64,000 nucleotides of DNA from Streptomyces sp. NBC_00306 (GCF_036169555.1 NZ_CP108032.1:1922001-1986000), one strand, 5' to 3'. Counted from the stretch's first letter, positions 8,390 through 19,127 are shown. Numbers and translations are program-made. The notes: generated from the sequence alone by a model not told the origin.

Positions 8390-10156
8390 ATGGGTGAGGG
8401 GTGGGACGTGACGGAGTTCACGGTCGGTGACGAGGATTTTCTGCTGGACGGGCGGCCGGTGCGGCTGCTGTCGGGTGCGCTGCACTACTTCCGGGTGCAC
8501 GAGGGGCACTGGGACCACCGGCTGGCGATGCTGCGGGCGATGGGCCTCAACTGTGTGGAGACGTACGTCCCGTGGAATCTCCACGAGCCGGCGCCGGGCC
8601 GCTACGCCGACCCGGAGGCGCTGGGGCGGTTTCTGGACGCGGCGCACCGGGCGGGGCTGTGGGCGATCGTGCGGCCGGGGCCGTACATCTGCGCCGAGTG
8701 GGAGAACGGCGGGCTGCCGCACTGGCTGACGGGCCGCCTCGGCCGGCGGGTGCGCACCGACGACGCCGAGTATCTGGGGCATGTGGAGCGCTGGTTCACC
8801 CGGCTGCTCCCGCAGGTCGTGGCGCGGCAGGCGGACCGCGGCGGACCGGTGATCATGGTGCAGGCCGAGAACGAGTACGGCAGTTACGGCACCGACGGCA
8901 GCTATCTGCGCCATCTCGTGGATCTGCTCGGGGGCTGCGGGGTGACCGTGCCGCTGTTCACGTCGGACGGGCCCGAGGATCACATGCTCACCGGCGGCTC
9001 GGTGCCGGGCGTGCTCGCGACGGTGAACTTCGGGTCGGGGGCCCGTGAGGCCTTCGCGACACTGCGCCGTCACCGTCCCGGCGGCCCGCTGATGTGCATG
9101 GAGTTCTGGTGCGGCTGGTTCGACCACTGGGGCAAGGACCACTCGGTACGCGATCCGGCGGATGCGGCCGGGGCGCTGCGGGAGATCCTGGACGCGGGGG
9201 CCTCGGTCAATGTGTACATGGCGCACGGCGGTACGAGCTTCGCCGGCTGGGCGGGGGCGAACCGCTCGGGCGAGCTCCAGGACCAGGAGCTCGAACCGAC
9301 CGTGACCTCCTACGACTACGACGCACCGATCGACGAGACGGGCCGTCCCACGGAGAAGTTCTGGCGCTTCCGCGAGGTCCTGGAGCCGTACGGGGACGGG
9401 CCGTTGCCCGATCTGCCGGCGGAGCCCGTCGTGCTGGGCGCCCCGGTGGGGGTGGAGTTCGACGGCTGGGCGCCGCTCGGTGACGTCCTGGAGGTGCTCG
9501 GCGACGAGGAGACCGAGGGCCCGGTGCCGCCCACCTTCGAGGAACTGGGCGTGGACCGCGGCCTGGTCCGCTACCGGGTACGGATTCCGGGGCCCCGCCG
9601 GCCGTATCCGCTGCGTGTGTACGGGCTGCGCGACCGGGCCGTCGTGTACGTCGACGGGGCCCGGGCGGGGGTGCTCGGCGGGGAGAACGAGGCGCTGGCG
9701 GAGCCGGTGGCGGGGCCCGCGGACGTGGAGCTGTGGGTGGAGTCGCTGGGGCGGGTCAACTACGGGCCGCGGACGGGCGAGCCGAAGGGGATCACCGGCG
9801 GGGTGCTGCACGAGCGCCAGTATCTGCACGGGGTGCGGGCCGGTGCGCTGCGGCTGGACGCGTTCGGTGCCGCGGCGGTCGCGAAGGTGCCGTTCCGGGC
9901 GGCCGATGCGGGTGCCGCGGGTCTGTACCGCGGCTCGGCCGTCGTCGAGCACGCCGGTGACGCGCGCCTGGAACTCCCCGGCTGGACACGGGGGTTCGTC
10001 TGGGTGAACGGCTTCTGCCTCGGCCGCTACTGGGCCGAGGGACCGCAGCACTCGCTCTTCGTCCCCGGCCCGGTGCTGCGGGCGGGGACGAACGAGGTGT
10101 GGGTGCTGGAGCTGGAGGGGGCGGGAGCGCCGGCCGGGGTGTTCAGCCCGGTGTGA
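8390..10156 (+). CDS. GH35 beta-galactosidase
   Basis: 588-aa glycoside hydrolase family 35 enzyme removing terminal beta-galactose. The GH35 signature GGPVIMVQAENEYGSYG carries the acid/base Glu (about E162), and MCMEFWCGWFDHWG carries the nucleophile Glu (about E238). The TIM barrel covers the first ~320 residues; small beta domains follow, ending with the jelly-roll segment GWTRGFVWVNGFCLGRYW. There is no signal peptide, so it should act in the cytosol on imported galactosides. ATG 8390 has a GGGGGG site; GTG 8408 is a possible alternative. Its divergent AraC neighbour is the likely regulator. The last 14 bases overlap the convergent HEAT-repeat gene. Confidence 0.93.
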   Translation: MGEGWDVTEFTVGDEDFLLDGRPVRLLSGALHYFRVHEGHWDHRLAMLRAMGLNCVETYVPWNLHEPAPGRYADPEALGRFLDAAHRAGLWAIVRPGPYICAEWENGGLPHWLTGRLGRRVRTDDAEYLGHVERWFTRLLPQVVARQADRGGPVIMVQAENEYGSYGTDGSYLRHLVDLLGGCGVTVPLFTSDGPEDHMLTGGSVPGVLATVNFGSGAREAFATLRRHRPGGPLMCMEFWCGWFDHWGKDHSVRDPADAAGALREILDAGASVNVYMAHGGTSFAGWAGANRSGELQDQELEPTVTSYDYDAPIDETGRPTEKFWRFREVLEPYGDGPLPDLPAEPVVLGAPVGVEFDGWAPLGDVLEVLGDEETEGPVPPTFEELGVDRGLVRYRVRIPGPRRPYPLRVYGLRDRAVVYVDGARAGVLGGENEALAEPVAGPADVELWVESLGRVNYGPRTGEPKGITGGVLHERQYLHGVRAGALRLDAFGAAAVAKVPFRAADAGAAGLYRGSAVVEHAGDARLELPGWTRGFVWVNGFCLGRYWAEGPQHSLFVPGPVLRAGTNEVWVLELEGAGAPAGVFSPV

Positions 10157-13100
10157 CGCCCCCGCCGGTGATGCGGTCGAGAACGTCCCGGTAGACGGAG
10201 CGCTTGTCGGGGCGTGCGTGGTCCAGGGCGTGCCGCAGGGCGGAGGCGGCGGGTGTGCCCCACAGGGCGAGCCCGTCGGCGGCCGCCGTGCGGACGACGG
10301 GGTGCGGGTGTTCGAGCAGTCCGGTCACCACCGGGATCGCGGGCGTCCAGCGCGCATGGCACACCGCCCGGACCGCCATGCGCCGTACGTCCGGCTGCGG
10401 GTCGTGCAGCAGCACCGACACATGGCCGAGATGGGTCTCGCGGTCGAAGACCGCACGCGAGGTCCGGTAGGCCTGGAGACGGACCTTGGTCCGCGGGTGC
10501 TCCAGCAGTGCGCCGATCACCTCCCGCAGTCCGCGGTCCTCCTCGGCGGCCCGGCCGGTGTGTTCCACGGAGCCCGGGCCTTCCTGTTCCTCGATCAGCC
10601 GCAGGAGGGCCCGGCGTATCTCGTCCGGGGAACCGGTATGCGCCAGGGCGGGCAGTTCGGTGCGGGCGGCGGGCCGCCGGGGCCGCGCCGTCGCGGGGCG
10701 TTCGCGGAGCGCCGCGAGCGCTGCGGCGTCGTCGTGTGGGGCGTCCGGGCCGCGCAGCGGGCCGTCCACCAGGCGGAGTTCATCGGCGAGATCGGCACGC
10801 CCTTCCGCGCGCAGCCGGGCGTCGAGGCGGGTCAGTGCGGGGGTGCGGAGCAGGGGCCGCCCCGCGAGCAGGTCCAGGTATCCCCAGGCGCCGGCGGCGA
10901 GCCGGTCGTCGAGGTGGCCGGCGAGGACGTCGGCGGGGACCCTGCGCAGGGCCCGTGCCGCCTGGGGACGGATCGCGGCCGGGCCGTGCTCCCACCACCC
11001 GAGGAGCAGAGGCAGCAGGGCCGTCGGATCGTCCGGGTCGAGCAGCAGCGCCAGGGCCACCGCCCGGTCGGGCAGGATGCCCTCCGCGCTCAACTCGGCC
11101 GCGTCGAGGGCCCGCAGGGAGCCGGGGCCGGGCGGCACGGTCACCCGGCCCCGGAGGTACGCACGCAGGACGTCGAGCCGGACGCCGGGCTCCGGCCAGT
11201 CCACCAGTGCCCGGGCGGCGGCATCCCGGCGGTCGGCCTCGGGCGCGTCCAGCAGGGCCAGCAGGCGTCGCCGCAGGGCCGCCGAACGCGGCTGGTCGAG
11301 ATCGTCGCCGTGCACGGTCCGCGCGTCGGGTGCGGGTGCCGCGGCCGATTCGGCGATGGTCCACGGCGGGGCGCCGAGGGGCTGGAGTTCGGTCATCCGG
11401 TCGACGAGTGCGGCCCGGACCTCGGGTACGGCGCCGGCGTGGGCGCCGATCAACGCGGCCAGCAGCTCCCGCGAGCCGGGGGCGTGCGGGGAGCGGCGGA
11501 ACTCCTCCAGGGCGTCCGACGTCTGTACGGCGGCGTCCAGTGCGGCCGGCCAGGCCGGGTTCGCCGCCTGCTCGGTGGGCGGCGGGACGGCGAACGCCTC
11601 GCGCAGTACGGCGGTTTCGGCTTCCCAGGGGTCGCCGCCGAGCCGGGCCGCGGCCAGCGCCGAGTCGAGGTCACCGCGCACGAGTACCGCTCCGCAGCGG
11701 CGCAGCAGCGCGAGGGTGACGCGGCCGGCGCCGGGTGCCGGGGGCAGGGCGCGTACGGCGGCGGCCACCACCGGCCGCTTGACCGCGGGCAGTTCGGGCG
11801 CGACGGCGTCGAGTACGGCGAGAAGGCCGGCCCGGTCGGCATCGGACGCATGGGTGAGCTGGTCCAGGACGATGTCGGCGGACCGGGCGAAGGCCGCCAG
11901 TTCGACGGGCGTCCAGGGCGCGGGGCACAGGCTCAGGGTGAGTCGCAGGATCCGGCCGCGAACCGCCGGGCGGGGCGAGGACGCTGCCAGCCGCAGCCAG
12001 TCGCCGAGCAGGGGCCGCAGTTCGCGCAACCGGTCGAGGGACGGCGGCTCCTGGCGTTCGGCGATCCGCAGGGCGATCGCGGGGTCCCAGCCCCCGGTCA
12101 GCAGGGAGGCGATCTCGGTGTCCGTCGTCTCCTCCGGTCCGGGCCGGCGGCCGGGGGCGACGACGCCGTGACGGGCGGCCGCTCCCGTGATCTCGGCGAG
12201 CGTCCCGGAGGCGAGGCGGACGCGGCCGGTCACGGCCAGGGCGAGCAGCACCGGGGCCGCCGGTGAGCGCTGGGTGTCCAGGGCGAGGAGCGAGCGTGCG
12301 GGCAGGACGCCGTCGAGGCCGGCCAGCAGCAGGTCGCGGGTGCGGCCGTCGTCCTCGCGTTCGGCCGCGGCGATCAGCGTCGCCGCGTACGCGTCGCCGA
12401 GGACGGCGCGCAGTGCCTCGGTCAGGGACGCTCGCAGGCCGGGGTTGTCGTGACGGCCCAGCCACAGGAGCAGCTTCGGCACCGCCTCGGGGCCGCCGGC
12501 ACGGACCAGGACCTCGGCGGCCGTCTTCTTGATGTTCATGGTGGGACGGTCGAGACAGGCGGCGATCGCACCCGCCGCCCAGCGTGCCCCGGCCTGTCCG
12601 AGCGCCAGCAGTGCCTGCCGTACGGTCTGGATGTCCTCGGCGGCGGTCAGGGGGATCAGCGTCGCCGACAGGGCGCGGGCGTCGGTGCCGGAAGTGTCGC
12701 GGGCGAGCAGGGCGATCACGTGCTTGCGTATGTGCCGGTCGCGGTGGCGCAGCAGGCGGTGCACCTGGGGGCGGGTGTGGGCGTGAGGCGTCCGGAGGAG
12801 GACGTCGAGCAGGACGGTCCGCTCAATGTCGGACAGGCCCGGCCGCTCCAGCAGTTCCAGGGCCAGGGTCGCGACGAGCGCGTCACCGGCCTCCCGGGGA
12901 CCGGCCGCGTCGAGCAGGCACACCGGGCGGATCCTGCCCCGGACGTGCAGCCGGCCGCCCAGGGCGTGCAGGGCGTCCAAGGCCTCCTGGGGGACGACGG
13001 GTTCGCCGCCCGGCCGGCCGTCGTGCCGGGTGCCGGCGGACCGGGGTTCGGCGGACCGGGGTTCGGCAGGCGGGCGGACGTCGTGCCGGGCGTCGGCGGT

Positions 13101-14903
13101 CGGCTGGGGGGAGGCGGGCTCTCGGCCGTCCGGGTCCCGCCTGTCCGCCACCTCGGCGACGATGCGCAGCAGCAGGTCCGCGAGGACGGGCAGGGTGGCG
13201 GCGTTGCCGTTGGCCGCCAGCCGGCACAGCGCCGTCACCGGCCGCGCGGGGTCGAGATGCGAGCTGAGGAGCGCCAGTTCGCGGTCGTCGGGGCCGCCGA
13301 GGTCCGCCGCGACGCGGTCGGGCAGATCGGTGGGATCGAGCCGGCCGAGGATCCGGCGCCGCAGCTCCGGGTCCTCGTTGAGCAGCCACAGCACCTCCAG
13401 GGCGTGGTGCCGTACGGCGCGGAGATGAGGCACGACGGCAGCCGCGTCCCCGTCACCCTGGGAGCCCGCCGCCGGGTTCGCCGCCGAGTTCGCCGAGCCC
13501 GACGCCGACGCCAACTCCTCCTTCCCCAGACCGATTCCCTGAGCGAGTACCTCAACCGTCCGCCGGCCGCCGATGGCCTCCAGCGTGCGCAGGGCGGCCG
13601 CGGGCGCGGAGGGCAGGAGACCGAGCACCGTCTCCTCCGCGTCCGTGTACCGCAGTGCGCGGATCGCGTCGAGGAACGGCTCCGGCCTCGCGGCGAGCGG
13701 CAGCAGGCGGGTGACGGCCTCACCGACCGGCAGGTCCCCCGCCCCCTGGGCGGCCAGCGCGACCAGCAGATCGAGCCGCCGCGGGCTCCGGTCGTCGGGC
13801 GCGGTCTCCGTCAGTTCCCGGAGCACCGCCCGCCGGCAGGTGAAGAGGACCGTCGCGACCTCGTCCGCCGGAATCGAGTGGTCGGTGAGCGCGAGAGCGA
13901 CGACGGCGGGGACGTCCTCGTCCTGCGCGAAGTGTCCGCGCCGGTGCAGTCCGCTCAGACAGGTCAGGACCGGCCTCCCGAGAAGCAGCGGGTCCGTCCC
14001 GGCGAGGGCCGTCAGCGCGCCGATGTCGTCGCGTTCCGCCAGGTCTCCGAGGAGTTCCACACTCCGTTGCCGCAGCGCGGGCGGCAGCCCTGTGTCCTCG
14101 GCGACCTGTCGCAGCAGGTCCGCGTGCCCGTGGCGGGCCGCTGCGGCGAGCGCCGCGGCGGCCCCCTCGGGCCGGGCCGCGGACGAAAGGGGGGTGAGGA
14201 ACGGCGCCAGGCGCGGCAGCGGGAACGGTTCGAGCGCCGCCCACGGCTCGGCGAGTTCGCTCAGCGCTCCGGCCACGACGCCGTCGCCGGCGGCGCCGAG
14301 CAGGGCGGACAGGCGGGCGCGCACCAGCGACGGCCTGAGCAGTCCGGCGTGCAGCCCTTCACGGAGCAGACGCAGCGCCTCCCCCTGCACCACGGGGTCG
14401 TCGGTGTCCGCCAGTTCGCTGACCAGCCGCTCGGGCCCCGGGGCGTCGAGGGCACGTGTCTCCCGCAGGGCCTGGTACAGCAGCTCGTCCCGCGGCTGCG
14501 TGCGTACGGCCTCCGGACGGTGCAGCAGTTCGGCCCGCAGCCAGGCGATCCGCACCGGCATCGGCAGTTCCGCCGTCCGCCAGGCGGGCCACCTCCGCGC
14601 GGGGACATGCTGTGCGAGTCGTCCGTACAGTTCCGCCTGTACGAGCGCCGCTTCCGGTGGGGCCGCCACGTCAGGCGGCAGCAGCCCCGCGAGTTCGGCT
14701 CCCTCCGACCCCTCGTCCCACCGGGCCGAGGTCACCCGCTCCCGCAACAGCACCAGGCCCAGGTGGCTGGTGTGCGGGTCGGGGTGCCCGATGAGCCGGG
14801 CGAGGTCGGACGGCGCGCACACCAGTGGGTCGGTGTGGCGGGCCGCCTCGCTCTCGCCCCGGCTCGGGGCCTGCCGGGGCGCTTCGTCGGCCGGAGTCGT
14901 CAT
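10143..14903 (-). CDS. Very large HEAT-repeat protein
   Basis: 1586-aa protein made almost wholly of helical HEAT-like repeats; each unit resembles DPxPxVRxxAVRALxxL, clearest at the C terminus (HDPQPDVRRMAVRAVCHARW, HPHPVVRTAAADGLALWG). No catalytic domain, signal peptide or membrane segment is visible. Such solenoids bind other proteins; no specific role can be assigned. A Ser/Ala/Gly-rich linker occurs near the first third. The ATG at 14903 lacks a clear Shine-Dalgarno site but has a TACGAT -10-like hexamer seven bases upstream, which fits a leaderless mRNA. The 3' end overlaps the convergent beta-galactosidase by 14 bp. Unusually long for a bacterial HEAT protein. Confidence 0.8.
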   Translation of the reverse strand: MTTPADEAPRQAPSRGESEAARHTDPLVCAPSDLARLIGHPDPHTSHLGLVLLRERVTSARWDEGSEGAELAGLLPPDVAAPPEAALVQAELYGRLAQHVPARRWPAWRTAELPMPVRIAWLRAELLHRPEAVRTQPRDELLYQALRETRALDAPGPERLVSELADTDDPVVQGEALRLLREGLHAGLLRPSLVRARLSALLGAAGDGVVAGALSELAEPWAALEPFPLPRLAPFLTPLSSAARPEGAAAALAAAARHGHADLLRQVAEDTGLPPALRQRSVELLGDLAERDDIGALTALAGTDPLLLGRPVLTCLSGLHRRGHFAQDEDVPAVVALALTDHSIPADEVATVLFTCRRAVLRELTETAPDDRSPRRLDLLVALAAQGAGDLPVGEAVTRLLPLAARPEPFLDAIRALRYTDAEETVLGLLPSAPAAALRTLEAIGGRRTVEVLAQGIGLGKEELASASGSANSAANPAAGSQGDGDAAAVVPHLRAVRHHALEVLWLLNEDPELRRRILGRLDPTDLPDRVAADLGGPDDRELALLSSHLDPARPVTALCRLAANGNAATLPVLADLLLRIVAEVADRRDPDGREPASPQPTADARHDVRPPAEPRSAEPRSAGTRHDGRPGGEPVVPQEALDALHALGGRLHVRGRIRPVCLLDAAGPREAGDALVATLALELLERPGLSDIERTVLLDVLLRTPHAHTRPQVHRLLRHRDRHIRKHVIALLARDTSGTDARALSATLIPLTAAEDIQTVRQALLALGQAGARWAAGAIAACLDRPTMNIKKTAAEVLVRAGGPEAVPKLLLWLGRHDNPGLRASLTEALRAVLGDAYAATLIAAAEREDDGRTRDLLLAGLDGVLPARSLLALDTQRSPAAPVLLALAVTGRVRLASGTLAEITGAAARHGVVAPGRRPGPEETTDTEIASLLTGGWDPAIALRIAERQEPPSLDRLRELRPLLGDWLRLAASSPRPAVRGRILRLTLSLCPAPWTPVELAAFARSADIVLDQLTHASDADRAGLLAVLDAVAPELPAVKRPVVAAAVRALPPAPGAGRVTLALLRRCGAVLVRGDLDSALAAARLGGDPWEAETAVLREAFAVPPPTEQAANPAWPAALDAAVQTSDALEEFRRSPHAPGSRELLAALIGAHAGAVPEVRAALVDRMTELQPLGAPPWTIAESAAAPAPDARTVHGDDLDQPRSAALRRRLLALLDAPEADRRDAAARALVDWPEPGVRLDVLRAYLRGRVTVPPGPGSLRALDAAELSAEGILPDRAVALALLLDPDDPTALLPLLLGWWEHGPAAIRPQAARALRRVPADVLAGHLDDRLAAGAWGYLDLLAGRPLLRTPALTRLDARLRAEGRADLADELRLVDGPLRGPDAPHDDAAALAALRERPATARPRRPAARTELPALAHTGSPDEIRRALLRLIEEQEGPGSVEHTGRAAEEDRGLREVIGALLEHPRTKVRLQAYRTSRAVFDRETHLGHVSVLLHDPQPDVRRMAVRAVCHARWTPAIPVVTGLLEHPHPVVRTAAADGLALWGTPAASALRHALDHARPDKRSVYRDVLDRITGGGVTPG

Positions 14904-14946
14904 GGTCGGATCGTAGGCGCGGCAGTCACCGCCCCACCAACGGGAT

Positions 14947-17900
14947 TCACGGCGCCCCGGGTCCCGCCTCCCGTACCTCGAAGGTGTCGAGGACGAATTC
15001 CGCCGTGCCGTCGTCACCGACCTTCCGCAGGCCCACCCAGGTCTCGCCCGCGTCGTCGGGAGCGGTGAACTCGTACGCGAAGGACACCGGGTCCGTCGCC
15101 ACCGGCAGCGGCACGCGCGTGAGTTCGCGGTCGTCGGCGCCCGTGACCCAGGCGTACTGGCCCGCCTTCTCGTTCTCGTAGCGGAACGAGACACGGTAGC
15201 GGGTCCCCGGCCGGAACCGGACGGTGTGCTGCACGGTCCGGTAGACGAGACCGCCGTTCTCGCCGCGGGACTTGAGCGACTCCGTCCCGTCCACCACGTC
15301 GTCGATCGCCTTGCCGTTCCAGCCGCGCTGGGTGAACGGCGCGTGCCGCTGGGCGATATGGGTCCGCGGGTCGGTCGCACCGCCCGCGTCGCCCTTCACG
15401 AACACGCCCCAGCCCTGCGGCACTTCCTGGAAGTCCTCGTACGCGACGGTGTCCGGCTTCGCCGTCCGGCGCGCGGCGACGACGCGGACGTTGTCGAAGC
15501 GGACCCGCGGTGCGCCCGCCTCGGCCCGCAGCGTGAGGATGACCGGCCCGCCGCCCTGGGGGACGGTGAAGTGGGTGAACATCCGCTGGAAGCGGGTGCC
15601 GTGCTTGCGGTCGGCGGCGACATGGTTGCCGGCGGTCGAGATGTCCGTCCAGTTGGCGGCGGTGACGCCGTCGGCGGTGCGGACCTCCAGGCTCGCCCTG
15701 CGCCGCTCCCCCGCCCGCTCGCCCACCTCGACCTGCACGGAGGCGGCGTACGTCCCGGGCGCGAGCCGCGCGAGCCGCTGCCCGGCACAGGCGGCCGCGC
15801 CCGCGCCGATGACCAGTTCGTGGTCGCCGAGCGGGCTGAGCACCACGGAGGCGGGGCCCTCCACCGTCCAGCCGTCGAGGGTGCCGGCGTGGAAGCCGGG
15901 GTCGTGCACGGGTGTCGCCTCGCCCCAGCCCGGGTCGCCGCCGGCCCTCACCCGTGTGCGGTGGACGACGTACGGCTGCCCGGCCTCGGCGTCGAGGGTG
16001 ATGCGGCCGGAGCGTACGGGCAGTTCGGCGGCGTGCACCCGGCCTTGGTCGGTGAGCCGGTAGAGCTGGACCCGCGCGGCGCCGGACCAGCCGCGCGGCA
16101 GCCGCCAACTGGTGGTGCCGCCCTGGGGGTTGTAGTGGTAGAGCTTCGCGGGATCGGTGGCCCGGCGCGGCTCCCAGGGCAGCAGATAGGCGCCGCCGTC
16201 GTAGACCACGCGGCCGTCGGTGACGATGCGGCGCGTGCCGCCCTCGTCGGAGACGGTGCTCGGCCCGAAGAAGGTGATCTCGTGGTCGGTCCAGCGCTTG
16301 ATCGGGTGGGCCTGGAGATACTTGGCGGGCAGGGACTCGGTCCAGATCAGCTCGTAGAAGACGTTCCAGTCCGTCTTGCCCACCCAGCCCTCGAAGTTGC
16401 CGGTGCGCGGGATGCCCAGCAGGGTGGGCCACTTGTCGGCGAAGACGTCCTTCTGGTGGTTGCGGATGAAGCGGATCAGCCGTGAGTTGACGCCGCGCGA
16501 GGTGTCGGGGCCGTAGTCGGTCTCGGTCGCCCAGTGCGACCAGAGCGCCGAGCGCTCCAGGCCGTGGCCCCATTCGGTGGTGACGAGCCACCCCTGTTCG
16601 CGCAGCGCGCGCTGAAGCCGGTCGGAGGTCCAGCCGGACTCGCGGAAGACGTCGATGTAGAGCGTGGTGAGGGCGGGGTCGGTCTCGGCCCGCAAATCGG
16701 CGAAGCGGCGGACGATGTCGCCGGAGACCAGATCCCGCCGCTGGTCGATGCGGTACGACTGGTCGAGCCAGTCCCACTGTTCGTTCGTCTTGTCGACCAG
16801 GGTCTCGGAGAAGGCGTTCGCGACGGGGTAGGACTCGGTGGCATTGACGTGCACGCCGAAGTCGCTGTTCCACTTCCTGCCCTGACGCACCAGGGTGTTG
16901 AGGTCGGCGAGTCCGCCGGCGCGCCGGTTGTGGTTGCCGGCGTAGTCGGGGTGGGCCGAGTCGTGGCCCTCCGACTGGTAGCCCTTCAGCAGCGTGTACT
17001 GGCGCAGTCCGTCCGTCGCCAGCGAGATGCGCTTGACGTGGTCGAGAGTGGCCAGAAACGGATTGGTCGCCTGCGAGGCGAAGTTGAAGGGGATGTGCGG
17101 GACGACCCGCAGATGCTGCTCGTCGGCGCCGAGCGGGTCGATCATGATGTCGCGGAAGGCGATGGCGGCGTCCTGCCAGTCGACGACGCCGTCCCCGTTG
17201 CGGTCGCCGGTGATCACGACGGTGGCGTACGGGAGGGGTTCCACCGCGTCGAGGGGTGCGGTGGCCGCGCGGTGGGTCCACTGCCCGGGGACGAGGTGCG
17301 CGGTGACCAGCCCGTCGGTGACGGTCGTCTGCCGCCAGAGCCGGCCGTTGTCCCAGGTGGCGCCGGGAGTGGCGGCGGGGTTGTCGTAGACGGTGTTGGT
17401 CTCCACGGCGCCGCCGAGCCTGTCGTGCGCGACGACGGCGTAGGCGCAGCCCGTCGGGCTCGCCTCGGCGGGCGTCTGCGGGGTGAGGGTGACGAGCGTG
17501 TCGCCGCTGCCGGCCTTGTCCAGCGCGATACGGGCGGCGTACAGCGTCGCGCCGGGCTGGTCGCTGCGTACCGCGAGGAGCGCGAGGCCGGGGATCTCCA
17601 GGGTGCCGACGCGCAGCGCCTCGGTGTCGGCGATGCGGGTGACCCGCCAGTCGACCGTGCGTCCGTCGACCCGGATCTCGACGTCGATCTCGGTGACCGC
17701 GCGCTTCTCGGTGGACCGGTCGCCGCCGGTGGGGCCGAAGGCGAGGGTGTACGCGATCCGGTCGCGGCGGACCTGTGCGGTGACCTGCGGCGTACGGGCC
17801 ACGGAGTCGATCAGCACCGAGGTGACGCTCCGCTGCTGCCCGTACAGCTTGGCGCCGGTGCCGCGGTCGGTGTACGACACGATCCGCGGGAAGCCGCGGT

Positions 17901-18066
17901 CGACGAGGACGTCGAGGTCGCGCGAGCGCAGGACGGTCTCGGGGGCGGCGGACCCGTCGGCTGCGGCGAGCGCGGTTCCCGGGCCCGCGACGGCCGCACC
18001 GACGCCGGCCAGGGCGGTGGCGGCCACGACGGTTCTGCGGCTGGGCCCGCGGTCTTGTGCGTCCAC
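14947..18066 (-). CDS. Secreted GH101 endo-alpha-N-acetylgalactosaminidase
   Basis: 1039-aa enzyme of glycoside hydrolase family 101, which releases Gal-beta1,3-GalNAc (core 1 O-glycan) from mucin-type glycoproteins. Key segments: KGYQSEGHDSAHPDYAG; the nucleophile Asp in LYIDVF (about residue 470); and the acid/base Glu in TEWGHGLE (about residue 496). A calcium-loop sequence GDRNGDGVVDWQD lies before the barrel. C-terminal carbohydrate-binding-like beta domains follow from about residue 700. The N terminus is a Tat signal: GPSRRTVVAAT, then a hydrophobic stretch ending in GTALA. GTG 18066 was chosen for its GAGGAGG site seven bases upstream. The neighbouring beta-galactosidase could process the released disaccharide. 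Confidence 0.92.
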   Translation of the reverse strand: MDAQDRGPSRRTVVAATALAGVGAAVAGPGTALAAADGSAAPETVLRSRDLDVLVDRGFPRIVSYTDRGTGAKLYGQQRSVTSVLIDSVARTPQVTAQVRRDRIAYTLAFGPTGGDRSTEKRAVTEIDVEIRVDGRTVDWRVTRIADTEALRVGTLEIPGLALLAVRSDQPGATLYAARIALDKAGSGDTLVTLTPQTPAEASPTGCAYAVVAHDRLGGAVETNTVYDNPAATPGATWDNGRLWRQTTVTDGLVTAHLVPGQWTHRAATAPLDAVEPLPYATVVITGDRNGDGVVDWQDAAIAFRDIMIDPLGADEQHLRVVPHIPFNFASQATNPFLATLDHVKRISLATDGLRQYTLLKGYQSEGHDSAHPDYAGNHNRRAGGLADLNTLVRQGRKWNSDFGVHVNATESYPVANAFSETLVDKTNEQWDWLDQSYRIDQRRDLVSGDIVRRFADLRAETDPALTTLYIDVFRESGWTSDRLQRALREQGWLVTTEWGHGLERSALWSHWATETDYGPDTSRGVNSRLIRFIRNHQKDVFADKWPTLLGIPRTGNFEGWVGKTDWNVFYELIWTESLPAKYLQAHPIKRWTDHEITFFGPSTVSDEGGTRRIVTDGRVVYDGGAYLLPWEPRRATDPAKLYHYNPQGGTTSWRLPRGWSGAARVQLYRLTDQGRVHAAELPVRSGRITLDAEAGQPYVVHRTRVRAGGDPGWGEATPVHDPGFHAGTLDGWTVEGPASVVLSPLGDHELVIGAGAAACAGQRLARLAPGTYAASVQVEVGERAGERRRASLEVRTADGVTAANWTDISTAGNHVAADRKHGTRFQRMFTHFTVPQGGGPVILTLRAEAGAPRVRFDNVRVVAARRTAKPDTVAYEDFQEVPQGWGVFVKGDAGGATDPRTHIAQRHAPFTQRGWNGKAIDDVVDGTESLKSRGENGGLVYRTVQHTVRFRPGTRYRVSFRYENEKAGQYAWVTGADDRELTRVPLPVATDPVSFAYEFTAPDDAGETWVGLRKVGDDGTAEFVLDTFEVREAGPGAP

Positions 18067-18130
18067 GCTCGTTCCTCCTCGTGACGGGTGCTGCGTGCAC
18101 GTCAATCTGCGCCGGGAGGGAGGAACGCGC

Positions 18131-18160
18131 CCATGGACAAAGCAGGGGCAGGTGTTGGAC
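18131..18160 (-). promoter_or_regulatory. Sequence shared with the beta-galactosidase operator candidate
   Basis: CTTTGTCCATGG reads on the minus strand at 18142-18131, identical over 12 bases to 8334-8345 and also followed a few bases later by TTCCTCC. A second GTCCA lies 22 bp upstream (18160-18156), close to the 21-bp spacing at the beta-galactosidase promoter. It sits 65 bp before the GH101 GTG start. It overlaps the trypsin terminator hairpin, so part of the similarity could be chance. Confidence 0.4.
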
Positions 18161-18186
18161 TAAAGCGTCCGGCACCTGCCCCTGCT
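18141..18186. terminator. Strong hairpin terminator of the trypsin gene
   Basis: Perfect 14-bp inverted repeat AGCAGGGGCAGGTG (18141-18154) / CACCTGCCCCTGCT (18173-18186), with an 18-base loop that itself can pair GGAC with GTCC. It lies 60 bases after the trypsin stop on the minus strand. No T-tract follows, as is common in Streptomyces. Confidence 0.8.
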
Positions 18187-18245
18187 TCACGGGACTTCAG
18201 TGGCCGGCCGGGCCCGTGGCGGACCCGGCCGGACCTGCTCGGTTG

Positions 18246-19127
<882 letters not shown>

